Assembly: GCF_003003265.1 (NCBI RefSeq)
Contig: NZ_PVTL01000005.1
Coordinates: 1 to 64,000 of the forward strand
Length of the DNA stretch: 64,000 nucleotides
Direction: 5' to 3'
Origin: Glaciihabitans tibetensis
GTDB taxonomy: Bacteria; Actinomycetota; Actinomycetes; Actinomycetales; Microbacteriaceae
Shown: in pieces, positions 1 to 10,400 of the stretch
Position numbering within the stretch: the stretch's first letter is position 1
Layout: the number at the start of each line of letters is the position of its first letter
The notes under the pieces: model-generated
What the model was told of the DNA's origin: nothing
Seen by the model: only the letters and a program-made list of their open reading frames with translations
The model's database searches: none
Program-made: the position numbers and the translations under genes

Positions 1-480
1 CAGCTGTTGCGTCTCGGCAAGCTGGGGTCGTTCGACTTCAACTCCCGTTTCTACGCCGATGACGACCTCATCGTCGGGGCAGCGGACCCGTTCCAACTGT
101 TCCGTATCCTCTACGAAGTCATCCGCGGCGGCGGACTGGCCGAAGACTCCCCGGTCGCGTTCATGCTCGACCAGTGCCACAACGTCGAAGACAAAATCCC
201 CGGGCAGATCCGCTCGGTCCTGAACGTGCAGGAAATGACCGCGCGGGCCTTGCTCGTCGACCGGGAGGCACTGACCGCGGCGCAACTCGCCGGCGACGTT
301 CTCGGCGCCAACGGGATCCTGATGGACGCGTTCTACACCGACGTGCGACCCGACCTCGCGACCTGGCGACAGTCGCGGGGACTCGACGGCGACCCGATGG
401 CCGCCTACGCGGCATCCGGCTACCAACAATCCATCGCCGACACCCGCGTCGGGGGCCAACAAGCCTCCTGGGGCGCCTAA
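1..480 (+). CDS. rhaI: L-rhamnose isomerase, 3' part
   Basis: This is the last 159 residues of a rhamnose isomerase; the reading frame is open at the first base, so the start lies before the window. The enzyme converts L-rhamnose to L-rhamnulose in the cytoplasm. The stretch FNSRFYADDDLIVG and the metal-site segment DQCHNVEDKIP resemble the RhaI (Pseudomonas stutzeri) type rather than E. coli RhaA. The following genes encode the next three steps of rhamnose use on the same strand, which supports the call. A 353-bp spacer separates it from the aldolase/dehydrogenase gene, so the two may or may not share one transcript. Confidence 0.9.
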   Translation, partial: QLLRLGKLGSFDFNSRFYADDDLIVGAADPFQLFRILYEVIRGGGLAEDSPVAFMLDQCHNVEDKIPGQIRSVLNVQEMTARALLVDREALTAAQLAGDVLGANGILMDAFYTDVRPDLATWRQSRGLDGDPMAAYAASGYQQSIADTRVGGQQASWGA

Positions 481-833
481 CCCACACGCCCGGCGCGGAG
501 AAACCGGCACCCGGACGAAGAAACCTGCCCTCCCGGACGGAGATACCCGCTCCCGGACGGAGTTACAACTCCCTCTGGGAGCCGGTTTCTCCCTCCGGGA
601 GCTAGCGGGACCAGCCACCCGACATCCGCCCCACACCGCAGCGACCGCACCGCCGGCACCGCACAGCTCACCCGCACCGCGCCGCACCCAGACCTAGACC
701 CAGACCCACACCCACACCCACACCCACCAACGCAGCACCGCACCAACGCCGCACCGCACCGCACCGCACCGCACAGCCTCCACCTTCACCGCTCACCGCC
801 GCAGCAGCCGTCACGAACCGAAGGACACCCGCA
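481..833. repeat. Repeat-filled spacer between rhaI and rhaEW
   Basis: No gene is visible in these 353 bp. From about 490 to 605 a motif like CCGGACGGAG recurs at 490, 511, 533 and 553, which is 20 to 22 bp apart, followed by inverted copies near 570-601. GGAGTTACAACTCC (559-572) is a palindrome. From about 700 to 775 the sequence becomes simple repeats of CCCACA and then CCGCA units. AAGGA at about 822-826 is the likely ribosome binding site of the next gene. Whether the hairpins terminate rhaI transcription cannot be told from sequence. Confidence 0.7.
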
Positions 834-3035
834 ATGACGAATTCGCAGACCCCGCAACCGACTCCCCCGCAGACTCTTCCGCAGACTCCCCCGCAGACCG
901 CCCAGACGACATCCCAGACGAACCCCGCCGCGGCCGACCTGATCGCGCGGAGCAATCGCCTCGGGTCCGACCCGCGCATCACCAACTACGCCGGCGGTAA
1001 CACCTCCGCGAAGGGTTCCGAGATCGATCCGGTCACGGGCGAGCAGGTGGAGCTGCTCTGGGTGAAGGGATCCGGCGGCGACCTCGGAACCCTGAAGGAG
1101 TCGGGGCTCGCGGTGCTGCGCCTCGATCGGCTTCGCGCGCTGAGCTCGGTGTATCCCGGGGTGGAGCGCGAGGACGAGATGGTCAGCGCCTTCGACTTCA
1201 CGCTTCACGGCAAGGGAGGCGCCGCGCCCTCGATCGACACGGCCATGCACGGCCTCGTCGACGCGGCCCACGTTGACCACCTGCATCCCGACTCGGGAAT
1301 CGCGTTCGCGACCGCTGCTGACGGCGAGGCGCTCACCGCGAAGGCCTTCGGAGACAAGGTCGTCTGGGTGCCGTGGCGACGTCCCGGGTTTCAGCTCGGA
1401 CTCGACATCGCCGAGATCAAGCGCAGCAACCCGCAGGCGATCGGAGTAATCCTCGGCGGCCACGGCATCACCGCTTGGGGCGACACCAGCGACGAAGCCG
1501 AAACGAACTCGCGCTGGATCATCGACACCGCCGAGCAGTTCATCGCGGCAGAGGGACGCGAACAGCCGTTCGGCCCCGCACTCGACGGCTACGGCGCCCT
1601 GCCCGAGGCCGAACGCCGGGCGAAGGCCGCGGCACTGGCGGCGCACCTGCGCGGCATCGCATCCAGCGACCGCGCCCAGGTCGGCTCCTTCACTGACGCC
1701 GCGGTGGTCACCGACTTCCTGGCCAGCGCCGAGCACCCCCGCCTGGCGGCACTCGGCACAAGCTGCCCCGACCACTTCCTGCGCACCAAGGTGCGTCCTC
1801 TCGTACTCGACCTGCCCGCGGACGCCTCTGTCGAGGAGTCGATCGCGCGTCTCGACGAGCTCCACGCGCAGTACCGCACCGATTACGAGGCCTACTACGC
1901 GGCCTACGCACCCCTGCTTGAATCCGAGCTCGCAGGCTCGCTCGGCACTGGCGTCGCGGGATCGCTTCGCGCTCCCCATAGCTCCAGCGTGCCCGCCATC
2001 CGCGGCGCGGACCCTGCCATCATCCTCATCCCCGGGGTGGGCATGTTCAGCTACGGCGCGACGGCGCAGACCGCGCGCGTCGCCGGCGAGTTCTACATCA
2101 ACGCCATCAATGTGATGCGCGGCGCGGAGTCCCTCTCCACCTACGCGCCCATTTCCGACGAGGAAAAGTTCCGCATCGAGTACTGGGCGCTGGAGGAGGC
2201 AAAGCTCAAGCGCCTTCCCGCGCCGAAACCCCTCGCCTCCCGAATCGCCCTGGTGACGGGAGCAGCCTCCGGCATCGGCAAGGCGATCGCCACCCGTCTC
2301 GCCGCCGAGGGCGCCTGCGTGGTCATCGCCGACCTCGACCTGGAGAAGGCGCAGGCCGCGGCAGCCGAGATCAGCGCTGGCTCCCCGAACCCGGGCGACG
2401 TGGCCATCGGCGTGCAGGCGAACGTCACAGATGAGACGCAGGTGCAGCAGGCGGTGGATGCCGCGTTGCTCACGTTCGGCGGCCTCGACCTCGTCGTCAA
2501 CAACGCGGGACTCTCTCTGTCGAAGTCGCTGCTCGAGACCACCGTCGCGGACTGGGACCTCCAGCACAACGTCATGGCAAAGGGCTCCTTCCTGGTCTCC
2601 CGTGCCGCGGCGAAGGTGCTGATCGACCAAAAGCTCGGTGGGGACATCATCTACATCTCGTCGAAGAACTCCGTTTTCGCCGGCCCGAATAACATCGCCT
2701 ACTCCGCGACGAAGGCCGACCAGGCACACCAGGTGCGGTTGCTCGCCGCGGAGCTTGGTGAGTACGGGGTCAAGGTCAACGGCATCAACCCCGACGGGGT
2801 GGTGCGCGGATCCGGCATCTTCGCCGGCGGCTGGGGAGCCAAGCGCGCCGCGGTCTACGGGGTACCGGAGGAGGAGCTCGGCAAGTACTACGCCCAGCGC
2901 ACCCTGCTGAAGCGCGAGGTGCTGCCGGAGAACGTCGCGAACGCGGTGTTTGTGCTCTGCACGTCTGACCTCAGCCACACCACCGGACTGCATATCCCGG
3001 TGGACGCCGGCGTCGCCGCTGCCTTCTTGCGATGA
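834..3035 (+). CDS. rhaEW: Bifunctional rhamnulose-1-phosphate aldolase / lactaldehyde dehydrogenase
   Basis: A 733-residue fusion. The N-terminal half (about residues 31-430) is a class II aldolase-like domain with NYAGGNTSAKG at 51-61 and histidine-rich metal-site segments (HVDHLHPDSG, ILGGHGITAWG). The C-terminal part (about 465-733) is a short-chain dehydrogenase with the TGAASGIG cofactor motif near 474, NNAG, and the catalytic pair Tyr623/Lys627. Known RhaEW proteins split rhamnulose-1-phosphate into DHAP and L-lactaldehyde and oxidise the latter to L-lactate with NAD. The first 30 residues are a proline/glutamine/threonine-rich tail outside the fold. AAGGA precedes the start. The stop overlaps the rhaB start as ATGA, so the two are translationally coupled. 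Confidence 0.92.
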   Translation: MTNSQTPQPTPPQTLPQTPPQTAQTTSQTNPAAADLIARSNRLGSDPRITNYAGGNTSAKGSEIDPVTGEQVELLWVKGSGGDLGTLKESGLAVLRLDRLRALSSVYPGVEREDEMVSAFDFTLHGKGGAAPSIDTAMHGLVDAAHVDHLHPDSGIAFATAADGEALTAKAFGDKVVWVPWRRPGFQLGLDIAEIKRSNPQAIGVILGGHGITAWGDTSDEAETNSRWIIDTAEQFIAAEGREQPFGPALDGYGALPEAERRAKAAALAAHLRGIASSDRAQVGSFTDAAVVTDFLASAEHPRLAALGTSCPDHFLRTKVRPLVLDLPADASVEESIARLDELHAQYRTDYEAYYAAYAPLLESELAGSLGTGVAGSLRAPHSSSVPAIRGADPAIILIPGVGMFSYGATAQTARVAGEFYINAINVMRGAESLSTYAPISDEEKFRIEYWALEEAKLKRLPAPKPLASRIALVTGAASGIGKAIATRLAAEGACVVIADLDLEKAQAAAAEISAGSPNPGDVAIGVQANVTDETQVQQAVDAALLTFGGLDLVVNNAGLSLSKSLLETTVADWDLQHNVMAKGSFLVSRAAAKVLIDQKLGGDIIYISSKNSVFAGPNNIAYSATKADQAHQVRLLAAELGEYGVKVNGINPDGVVRGSGIFAGGWGAKRAAVYGVPEEELGKYYAQRTLLKREVLPENVANAVFVLCTSDLSHTTGLHIPVDAGVAAAFLR

Positions 3036-4477
3036 GTGCCCGCACGAGCTCCAGTGCGGTCGCGGCCGTCGACCTCGGCGCCACGAGCGGCCGGGTCATC
3101 CTGGGCCACGTTTCGCACAACGAGCTGAGCATCATGCCGGTCGCCCGGTTTCCGAACACCCCGGTGCGCACAATCGACGGGCTGCACTGGAACATCCTCG
3201 AGCTGTACCGCAGCGTGCTCGCCGGGCTGACCGTCGCCGCCCGCGAGGAGCCGGCGCTCTCGAGCATCGCCGTCGACTCCTGGGCGGTCGACTACGCGCT
3301 GATGCGGGGCGGGCGCATGCTCGGCGTTCCCTACCATTACCGCGACGAGCGCACCGCGGCCGGAGTGGATGCGGCCCACCGTCGGGTCGACCCGCAAACC
3401 CTGTACGCGACGAACGGCCTGCAGCACCTCCCCTTTAACACCCTGTTCCAGCTGGAGGCAGACCAGATCGCGGGCAGCCTCGACGCGGCAGACGGGCTCC
3501 TGCTCGTGCCCGACCTGATCAACTACTGGCTCACGGGGGTGGCCGCCGCCGAACGCACCAACGCGTCCACCACCGGCCTGCTTGGGGTGCAAAGCGGCGA
3601 GTGGGACGACGACCTGATCGCCGCGCTCGAGCTTCCGCGCGCTATTTTTCCTAAACTGGTGGATGCCGGCACCTCACTCGGACCCGTGCTCGGCCGGGTC
3701 GCCGACGATCTCCAGCTCGGCCCGCACACGCGGGTCACCGCGGTCGGGTCGCACGACACCGCCTCCGCGGTGGTCGCCGTTCCCGCCACCGGCGATGACT
3801 TCGCCTTCATCTCCTGCGGCACCTGGGGTCTGGTCGGGGTCGAGTTGCCCTCCCCGGTGCTCACAGCCGAAGGACGGCTCGCGAACTTCACCAACGAGGG
3901 CGGTGTCGACGGCCGGGTTCGATACCTGCACAACGTGATGGGGCTGTGGCTGCTGAGCGAGTCGGTGCGGATCTGGGAGAAGGACGGCGAGAGCATCGAC
4001 CTTGCCGCGCTCCTCGCTGGGGCTGCTGCGCTGACCACCCCGGTGAGCGTATTCGACGCCAACGACCCCGTTTTCCTCTCGCCGGGCGATATGCCCGCAC
4101 GGATCGCGCAGTGGTGCAGCGAGCACGGCGTCGGCGCACCGGGTTCCCGGGTCGAGTTTGTGCGCAGCATCGTCGAGTCACTCGCCGAGGCTTTTGCGAG
4201 CGCCGTGCGGCGGGCCAGCGAACTGTCGGGGAAAACCGTGTCCGTCATCCACATCGTGGGCGGAGGCTCGCTGAATTCGCTGCTCTGCCAACGCACCGCC
4301 GACCGCAGCGGGCTCCCGGTGCTCGCCGGTCCGGTCGAGGCGACCGCGATTGGCAACGTGCTCGTGCAGGCGCGCGCGCAGGGCATGGTGAGCGGCTCGC
4401 TCGAGTCGCTGCGTTCACTCGTGGCGCTTGCTTTTGCACCGCTGCGCTACACGCCGACGGCCGACCGGGCACGGTAG
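3032..4477 (+). CDS. rhaB: Rhamnulokinase
   Basis: A 481-residue FGGY-family sugar kinase that would phosphorylate L-rhamnulose at C1 with ATP. The N-terminal phosphate-binding segment [15 protein letters not shown] (about 12-26), LHWNILELY and the C-terminal [14 protein letters not shown] with the EATAIGN segment are typical of RhaB. The length matches the family. Its ATG overlaps the rhaEW stop by four bases. In the pathway it acts between RhaI and the aldolase. Only 70 bp separate it from the downstream lldD gene, so it is probably in the same operon. Confidence 0.93.
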   Translation: MSARTSSSAVAAVDLGATSGRVILGHVSHNELSIMPVARFPNTPVRTIDGLHWNILELYRSVLAGLTVAAREEPALSSIAVDSWAVDYALMRGGRMLGVPYHYRDERTAAGVDAAHRRVDPQTLYATNGLQHLPFNTLFQLEADQIAGSLDAADGLLLVPDLINYWLTGVAAAERTNASTTGLLGVQSGEWDDDLIAALELPRAIFPKLVDAGTSLGPVLGRVADDLQLGPHTRVTAVGSHDTASAVVAVPATGDDFAFISCGTWGLVGVELPSPVLTAEGRLANFTNEGGVDGRVRYLHNVMGLWLLSESVRIWEKDGESIDLAALLAGAAALTTPVSVFDANDPVFLSPGDMPARIAQWCSEHGVGAPGSRVEFVRSIVESLAEAFASAVRRASELSGKTVSVIHIVGGGSLNSLLCQRTADRSGLPVLAGPVEATAIGNVLVQARAQGMVSGSLESLRSLVALAFAPLRYTPTADRAR

Positions 4478-4547
4478 CCGACATCCGCCTTCATTAATCA
4501 CGAAGAATAAAGCCAGAAGACCACGAGAAGACCAGCTAAGGAATCCC

Positions 4548-5786
4548 ATGCTCGAGCGACGTATCCCCAAAGTGCGCGACCTCGCACCCCTGATGCACTT
4601 CAAAACCCCCGAGCTCAACGGGCGCAAGCGTCGCCTGGCGGGCGCCCTCACCATCGAGGACCTGCGCACCATCGCCAAACGCCGCACGCCCAAGGCCGCG
4701 TTCGACTACACCGATGGGTCGGCCGAGGCGGAGCTGTCGCTGCGGCGCGCGCGCCAGTCGTTCCGGGACGTGGAGTTTCACCCGGCGATCCTGCGGGACG
4801 TGTCATCCGTCGACCTGTCCTCAACCGTTCTCGGGGCCCCGTCCGCGCTGCCCTTCGGAATCGCGCCCACCGGCTTCACGCGCATGATGCACGCCGAGGG
4901 TGAGGTCGCCGGAGCGGGTGCCGCCGGGGCAGCGGGCATTCCGTTCAGCCTCTCGACCATGGGCACCTCGTCGATCGAAGACGTCGCCGCGGCCAACCCC
5001 CACGGCCGCAACTGGTTTCAGCTCTACATGTGGAAGGACCGCGAACGCTCGATGGCGCTCGTCGACCGAGCAGCGAAAGCCGGGTTTGACACCCTCCTTG
5101 TCACGGTGGATGTCCCGGTCGCGGGCGCTCGGCTGCGTGACAAGCGCAACGGCTTCTCCATCCCCCCGCAGCTCACGCTCGGCACCGTGATCAATGCGCT
5201 GCCGCGTCCGGAATGGTGGATCAACTTTCTCACCACCGAACCGCTCGCCTTCGCGTCGATCGACCGCTGGTCGGGCACGGTGGCCGAGCTCATCGACACG
5301 ATGTTCGACCCCACGGTCACCTACGACGACCTCGCGTGGATCAAAGACCAGTGGCCGGGAAAGCTCGTGGTCAAGGGCATCCAGACGGTGGACGACGCGA
5401 AACGAGTCACCGCTCTGGGCGTCGACGGCCTCGTGCTCTCCAACCACGGCGGGCGCCAGCTCGACCGAGCACCGATCCCGTTCCACCTGCTGCCGGAGGT
5501 CGTGCGCGAGGTCGGCGGCGACACCGAGGTTCACCTCGACACGGGCATCATGTCCGGCGCCGACATCGTCGCCTCGATCGCCCTCGGCGCGAAGTTCACC
5601 CTCATCGGCCGCGCCTACCTCTACGGGCTGATGGCAGGCGGACGCGAGGGCGTCGACCGCACCATCGAGATCCTCGCCGAGCAGATCGCCCGCACCATGC
5701 GCCTGCTCGGGGTCACCAGCCTCGCCGAACTCACTCCGGAGCACGTCACCCAGCTCGAGCGACTGGTGCCGCGCGCCCGGTCATAG
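4548..5786 (+). CDS. lldD: FMN-dependent alpha-hydroxy-acid (L-lactate) dehydrogenase
   Basis: A 412-residue flavoprotein of the LldD/glycolate oxidase family. TDGSAEAEL near the N-terminus, the catalytic-histidine motif [10 protein letters not shown] (His300) and the FMN phosphate site ([27 protein letters not shown]) are all present. The family oxidises L-lactate to pyruvate and passes electrons to the respiratory chain. I chose ATG 4548 because AAGGA lies 5 nt before it; upstream in-frame codons lie inside rhaB or lack a binding site. Its place at the end of a rhaEW operon fits removal of the L-lactate made from rhamnose. A different 2-hydroxy acid as substrate cannot be excluded. Confidence 0.88.
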   Translation: MLERRIPKVRDLAPLMHFKTPELNGRKRRLAGALTIEDLRTIAKRRTPKAAFDYTDGSAEAELSLRRARQSFRDVEFHPAILRDVSSVDLSSTVLGAPSALPFGIAPTGFTRMMHAEGEVAGAGAAGAAGIPFSLSTMGTSSIEDVAAANPHGRNWFQLYMWKDRERSMALVDRAAKAGFDTLLVTVDVPVAGARLRDKRNGFSIPPQLTLGTVINALPRPEWWINFLTTEPLAFASIDRWSGTVAELIDTMFDPTVTYDDLAWIKDQWPGKLVVKGIQTVDDAKRVTALGVDGLVLSNHGGRQLDRAPIPFHLLPEVVREVGGDTEVHLDTGIMSGADIVASIALGAKFTLIGRAYLYGLMAGGREGVDRTIEILAEQIARTMRLLGVTSLAELTPEHVTQLERLVPRARS

Positions 5787-6013
5787 CTGGGGCCGCAGTC
5801 CCGTTCGTCGCGGGGGCCGCAACCCTGTTCGGTTGGGCCCTCGCGGTGGTGGACGCACCCCCAGTTCTGGGAGCGCGTCCCCCATTTCGCCTCCGCCATG
5901 TCCCCCATTCGCCCTCAATGACGGGTTTTGATCCCCTCACAGTGCATGCGCGGGTTCTGGGGCGTTGTGAGCGGTGTCACCGCACCCTAAGCTGACGGAA
6001 ATTCGCCTCCAGA
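5787..6013. repeat. Spacer with short direct repeats after lldD
   Basis: No gene is visible. GGGGCCGCA recurs at 5789 and 5813, and GTCCCCCATT recurs at 5877 and 5900, so weak units of about 23 to 24 bp are repeated. I could not identify a clear terminator or promoter. Confidence 0.5.
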
Positions 6014-6742
6014 GTGGTGTGGCGTCGAATCACACACCTGGGGGCCATCGTGATCCGTGCTGCGTTAGACGTGTGCTCCGTGACGGTTCCGTCGGCATCC
6101 GGCACCACAAACTCCGGGGTGGCAGGAGGGCTCGCATCCACCGGTCTGGGCAATGTTGTCACCGTTCTCGTTGTCGCCGCGCTTCTGTTGCTCGCAGGCA
6201 CACTCGTGTTTGTTGTTCGCCCCCGGTTGGCCGCCCGCACGCATAAGCGTCAGGGCGCAGGCGCCGCCCTCGGCCTACTCCTGGTGGCCCTGGTCGCCGG
6301 TGGTGTTGTACTCACCCCGCAACCCGCCTCCGCCGTGACCACCACCGCCACCGCCACCCAATCGTGCGAGCTGTTCACCATCGACGACGTTGTGCGCGCC
6401 ACCAGCGCGGGTGCCGGGGCACTTCCCGGCGACACGGTGGAGCCCCTGGCTTTCACCATCAGCAACCCCACCCGCTTCCCCATCACGGTTGTTGTCGACA
6501 CCACGGTAACCCTGGATCCGGCCGGTGCCGCTGCGCTGTACCTGGCCGAGCTGTCCGACGGCGGCTCCGCGGTGCTCACCCGCGGCCCCCTCGACGCGGT
6601 GCCCTCCACCGCAGCCATCACCATCGCTGCGGGCGCCGAGCTCACCGTGAGCTATGCGCTCACCCTCGACCCCGCCGCAACCAACGCGGTGCAGGGTTCC
6701 GTTGTCGCATTCGACTCATTGATTTCCGCCTCGTCCGAGTAG
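6014..6742 (+). CDS. Membrane/secreted protein with sorting-signal-like N-terminus
   Basis: A 242-residue protein I cannot name. Residues 40-44 read LASTG and are followed by a strong membrane segment (47-68) and a basic run ending in RTHKR, which looks like a cell-wall sorting signal placed at the wrong end of the protein. A second membrane or signal-like segment (83-100) ends in PASA. The rest (about 108-242) is a beta-rich extracellular-type domain with one cysteine. The start is uncertain: GTG 6014 gives the longest form and GTG 6050 is an alternative. It is the first gene of the surface module and is followed closely by a SipW-type secreted protein, so export and a surface role are inferred from context. 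Confidence 0.55.
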   Translation: MVWRRITHLGAIVIRAALDVCSVTVPSASGTTNSGVAGGLASTGLGNVVTVLVVAALLLLAGTLVFVVRPRLAARTHKRQGAGAALGLLLVALVAGGVVLTPQPASAVTTTATATQSCELFTIDDVVRATSAGAGALPGDTVEPLAFTISNPTRFPITVVVDTTVTLDPAGAAALYLAELSDGGSAVLTRGPLDAVPSTAAITIAAGAELTVSYALTLDPAATNAVQGSVVAFDSLISASSE

Positions 6743-6797
6743 TCCAGACAACCCCACACTCCCGTTGCTCCTCGTGCTCCCCTTGAAAGGTTTACTC

Positions 6798-7385
6798 ATG
6801 ACTCCCACTTCCCCAGCCGCAGACACCACCACCGAGTCCGTCATTACGACTTCCCCCACCCGCGGCCGCCGACGCGCAGTTGTCGGCGCAAGCGCCGCAG
6901 CCGCGGTTGTGGCGATCGGCGCCGGTGGTTTTGCCGTCACCTCGGCCTACTTCACCGACCAGGAGACCATCACCGGCAACACAGTGGGCACGGCGACCCT
7001 CACCATCGGCACGGTGACCGGCATCCCCATCACGGTCGCCGACCTTCTCCCCGACCAGACGAGCGGCCCGGAGACCTTCACCTTCACCAACTCCGGCAGC
7101 GTCGACTTTGACTACAGCATCACCCTCGACAACGTTGTGGTCAGCCCCACCCAGACCCCCACCGACCTCGCCACAATCACCAGCTGGCTCGAAGTCACGC
7201 TTGCCTCGGGCACCAGCACCGACAGCGGTTCGCTCGCGAGCGTGCCGGAACTGGTGGGCGCCGGTACCGTCGCCCCCGGTGCCAGCGGAACCGCCACCAT
7301 CGAGGTTGGCCTCAGCGATACCGCCACCAACCTCGCCCAGGGACTCGACATCACGTTCGACGTCATCATCGACGCCGCCCAGTAA
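6798..7385 (+). CDS. SipW-dependent (TasA/camelysin-like) secreted protein
   Basis: A 195-residue secreted protein. After a basic patch RGRRR come a hydrophobic stretch (about 27-48) and the sequence AYFTDQETITGNTVGTATL. This is the hallmark of signal peptides handled by SipW-type signal peptidases, and the matching peptidase lies three kilobases downstream. The mature part is rich in Thr, Ser and Val and looks like the beta-sandwich of TasA-like proteins, which form surface fibres in Bacillus; fibre formation here is inference. ATG 6798 is preceded by GAAAGG. The protein has no cysteine. Confidence 0.75.
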   Translation: MTPTSPAADTTTESVITTSPTRGRRRAVVGASAAAAVVAIGAGGFAVTSAYFTDQETITGNTVGTATLTIGTVTGIPITVADLLPDQTSGPETFTFTNSGSVDFDYSITLDNVVVSPTQTPTDLATITSWLEVTLASGTSTDSGSLASVPELVGAGTVAPGASGTATIEVGLSDTATNLAQGLDITFDVIIDAAQ

Positions 7386-7442
7386 CAGCACCACCGCTGG
7401 CGCCCCTGATCACACACTCGTTTCTGCCTGGAAGGCATCCCC

Positions 7443-10400
7443 ATGATTCGCATTCGCACACGCGGTCGTCTTCGCGCAGCGCTGCCCACCGTGCTGACGG
7501 TGGCCTTTGGGGTGAGCCAGGTACTCGGTGGTGGTGGCGGCTTCACCGACCAGGCGACACTATCCGGAAGTAGCGCCGGCACCGCCACTCTGGCCGCCAG
7601 CACCCCCGCGCCGACAGGCGCCACGGCAACCTCCCTCGACCTGGCCTGGGACGCAGTTCCCGCGGGCAACACCGCTGCCGAATTTGCGCTGCAACGCTCC
7701 GCCAGCGCCGACGGCGCCAACCCCGCGACCGTCTACACCGGCACCGACTCGTCCGCGATCGACCCGGGCAACATACCCACGGAATTAGGCGCTAGAACCG
7801 TCACGGCCGTCAGCGTCAGCTCGTCGCGCGCCTGCGCCATCGCCGACGGTGCCGTGTATTGCTGGGGTGACAACTACTGGGGTGATCTCGGAGACGGAAC
7901 ATCCACTAACTCCTCGATCCCCGTCGCCGTTCTTGGACTCACCGGCAAAACAGCCACCGCAGTCTCCTCCAGCGACTATCACTCCTGCGCGATCGTCGAC
8001 GGCGCCGCGTACTGCTGGGGTTACAATTACCGCGGAATTCTCGGAGACGGCACAACCACCAATCCCTTCTCCGCAGTCGCCGTGGTCGGTCTTTCCGGAA
8101 AAACTATCACCGCGATTACGGTTGCCAGATACCACGCATGCGCCTTGGCCTCCGGTAGCGCTTACTGCTGGGGGATAAATTCGTCTGGCCAACTTGGAAA
8201 CGGAACCACCACCGACTCCATTACCCCGGTCGCCGTCACCAACCTCAGTGGCAAAACCATTACCGCAATCAGTGCCGGTCCCTTACATACCTGTGCAGTT
8301 GCCGACGGCATTCTCTACTGCTGGGGTGAAAACCGACTCGGGCAGCTCGGCAACGGCACAACCACAAACTCCACCACCCCGGTCGCCGTCACCAACCTCA
8401 GTGGCAAAACCATTACCGCAATCAGTGCCGGTTCCGACCATACCTGTGCGACTGCGGACGCAATCCTCTACTGCTGGGGAAACAACTCCTACGGGCAGCT
8501 CGGCAACGGCACAACCACACAGTCCCCGACCCCCGTCGCCGTCCCCGGCGTCAGCGGCAGAAACGTTAGCGTGATCTCCGCGAGCAATTACTACACCTGC
8601 GCGGTCGCTGATAGCACCGCGTACTGCTGGGGAAGGGATTGGCGCGACCAACTCGCCGGTGGAATGGTCTTCAGCTCGCTCACCCCCGTCGCCGTCCCCG
8701 GCCTCATTGGTGAAAACATCACCACCATCAGTGGCGGCGGAAGCAGCGCCTGCGTGCTCTTTGAGGGGTCGTCGTATTGCTGGGGCTACAACTCCTCGGG
8801 GGCTCTCGGAGATGGTTCGACAACCAACTCGTTTGTGCCCGTCGCGACATCTCCGATACCTGGCCAAGTCTGCGCCGCGGGTGCCACGTCGCTGACCTCA
8901 ACCCTTTGTTCGCTCACCCCGGACACCACCTACTACTACAAGGTCGACTACGGCATTGCGAACTGGACCGCCCCCCCTAGCGCCTGGGTCGCTGCCCGCA
9001 CCGCACCAGTGACGCTCACCGCGAGCGCTCCCGCGGCGGCGACCAGCGGCACCACGACCGTTGGCCTCGCCTGGGACGCGGCGCCCGCCGGCACCACTGG
9101 TGCCGAGTACACCGTGCAGCGCTCCACCTCGCCCGACGGCTCCGATCCCGAAACGGTGTACACCGGCACGTCGACCAGCACCACAGACCTGGGCAACATT
9201 CCGCCGGAGTTGCGCACCAAGGCCGTATCCACAATCGCCGTCGGCGATTACCAAACCTGCGCGGTCGCGGACGGCGCCGCCTATTGCTGGGGTGACAACT
9301 ACGCCGGACAACTCGGCAACGGCACCACCACAAACTCCAGCACCCCCGTCGCGGTCACCGGCCTCGCCAACAAAACCGTCACCAGCATCAGCACGGGAAT
9401 CAACCACTCCTGCGCGATCGCAGATGGCACCCCGTACTGCTGGGGCAGCAACGGCTATGGGCAACTGGGCAACGGCACCACCACAAACTCCAGCGTCCCC
9501 GTCGCCGTCTCCGTCCCCACGGTCGGGGCCGTCACGGAACTCGCCACAGGCTTGTCCCACTCGTGCGTACTCACCGCCGACGGTGCCGCCTACTGCTGGG
9601 GCTTTAACCGGACCGGGCAGCTCGGAAACGGCACAACAACAGACTCCAGCATTCCCGTCGCTGTTACCGGCCTCGCGGGCGAGGCCATCACCGACATCGC
9701 CGTCGGAAGCATCCACTCCTGTGCCGTGGCCACCAACGGCACCGGCTACTGCTGGGGATACAACGAATACGGGCAGCTCGGAAATGGCACAACCACAAAC
9801 TCCAGTACCCCCGTCGCTGTCACCGGGCTCGCCGGCACAACCATCACCGACATCGCCGCGGGGAACTCGAGCGCGTGTGCACTCACCTCCGACGGCATTG
9901 TCTCCTGCTGGGGCTATAACCTCGTCGGGCAGCTGGGCGACGGAACAACGGGGTATCCCACCGCTCCCGTCACCACGCCTGTCACCGTCGCCGGGCTCAC
10001 CGCCAAGTCCGTCACCGGCATCACCGTGGGCGGCGACAGCGCCTGCGCACTTATATCCGACGGCACCGCCTACTGCTGGGGTAACAACAATTACGGCCAA
10101 GTTGGCGACGGTAAGATCCAACACGTCAGAACCGCCGTGCCCGTCATCGGCCTCGCCGATGTGGTCGGCACAACCATCACGACCGTCACCACCGGCCAAT
10201 ACCACTCCTGCGCCGTGACCTCCGACGGCATCGCCTACTGCTGGGGCTTCAACGGGCGCGGCGAGGTCGGAAACGGTACAGCGGGACAGCCGGTGCGGGC
10301 TCCGGTGCGGATGACTCCGATAGCCGGCGTCGCGTGTGAGACGGGCGCAACGCAGTTCACCGCCACCACCTGCTCCCTCACCCCGGGCACCACCTATTAC

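Noticed and set aside
786-2993. Long open frame on the minus strand opposite rhaEW
   Set aside because: The translation is Arg/Gly/Val-rich without any family motif, and the plus-strand frame holds a clear fused enzyme with catalytic residues. It is a high-GC shadow. The same applies to the long frames opposite putA (34231-36423) and nrdD (39420-41594).
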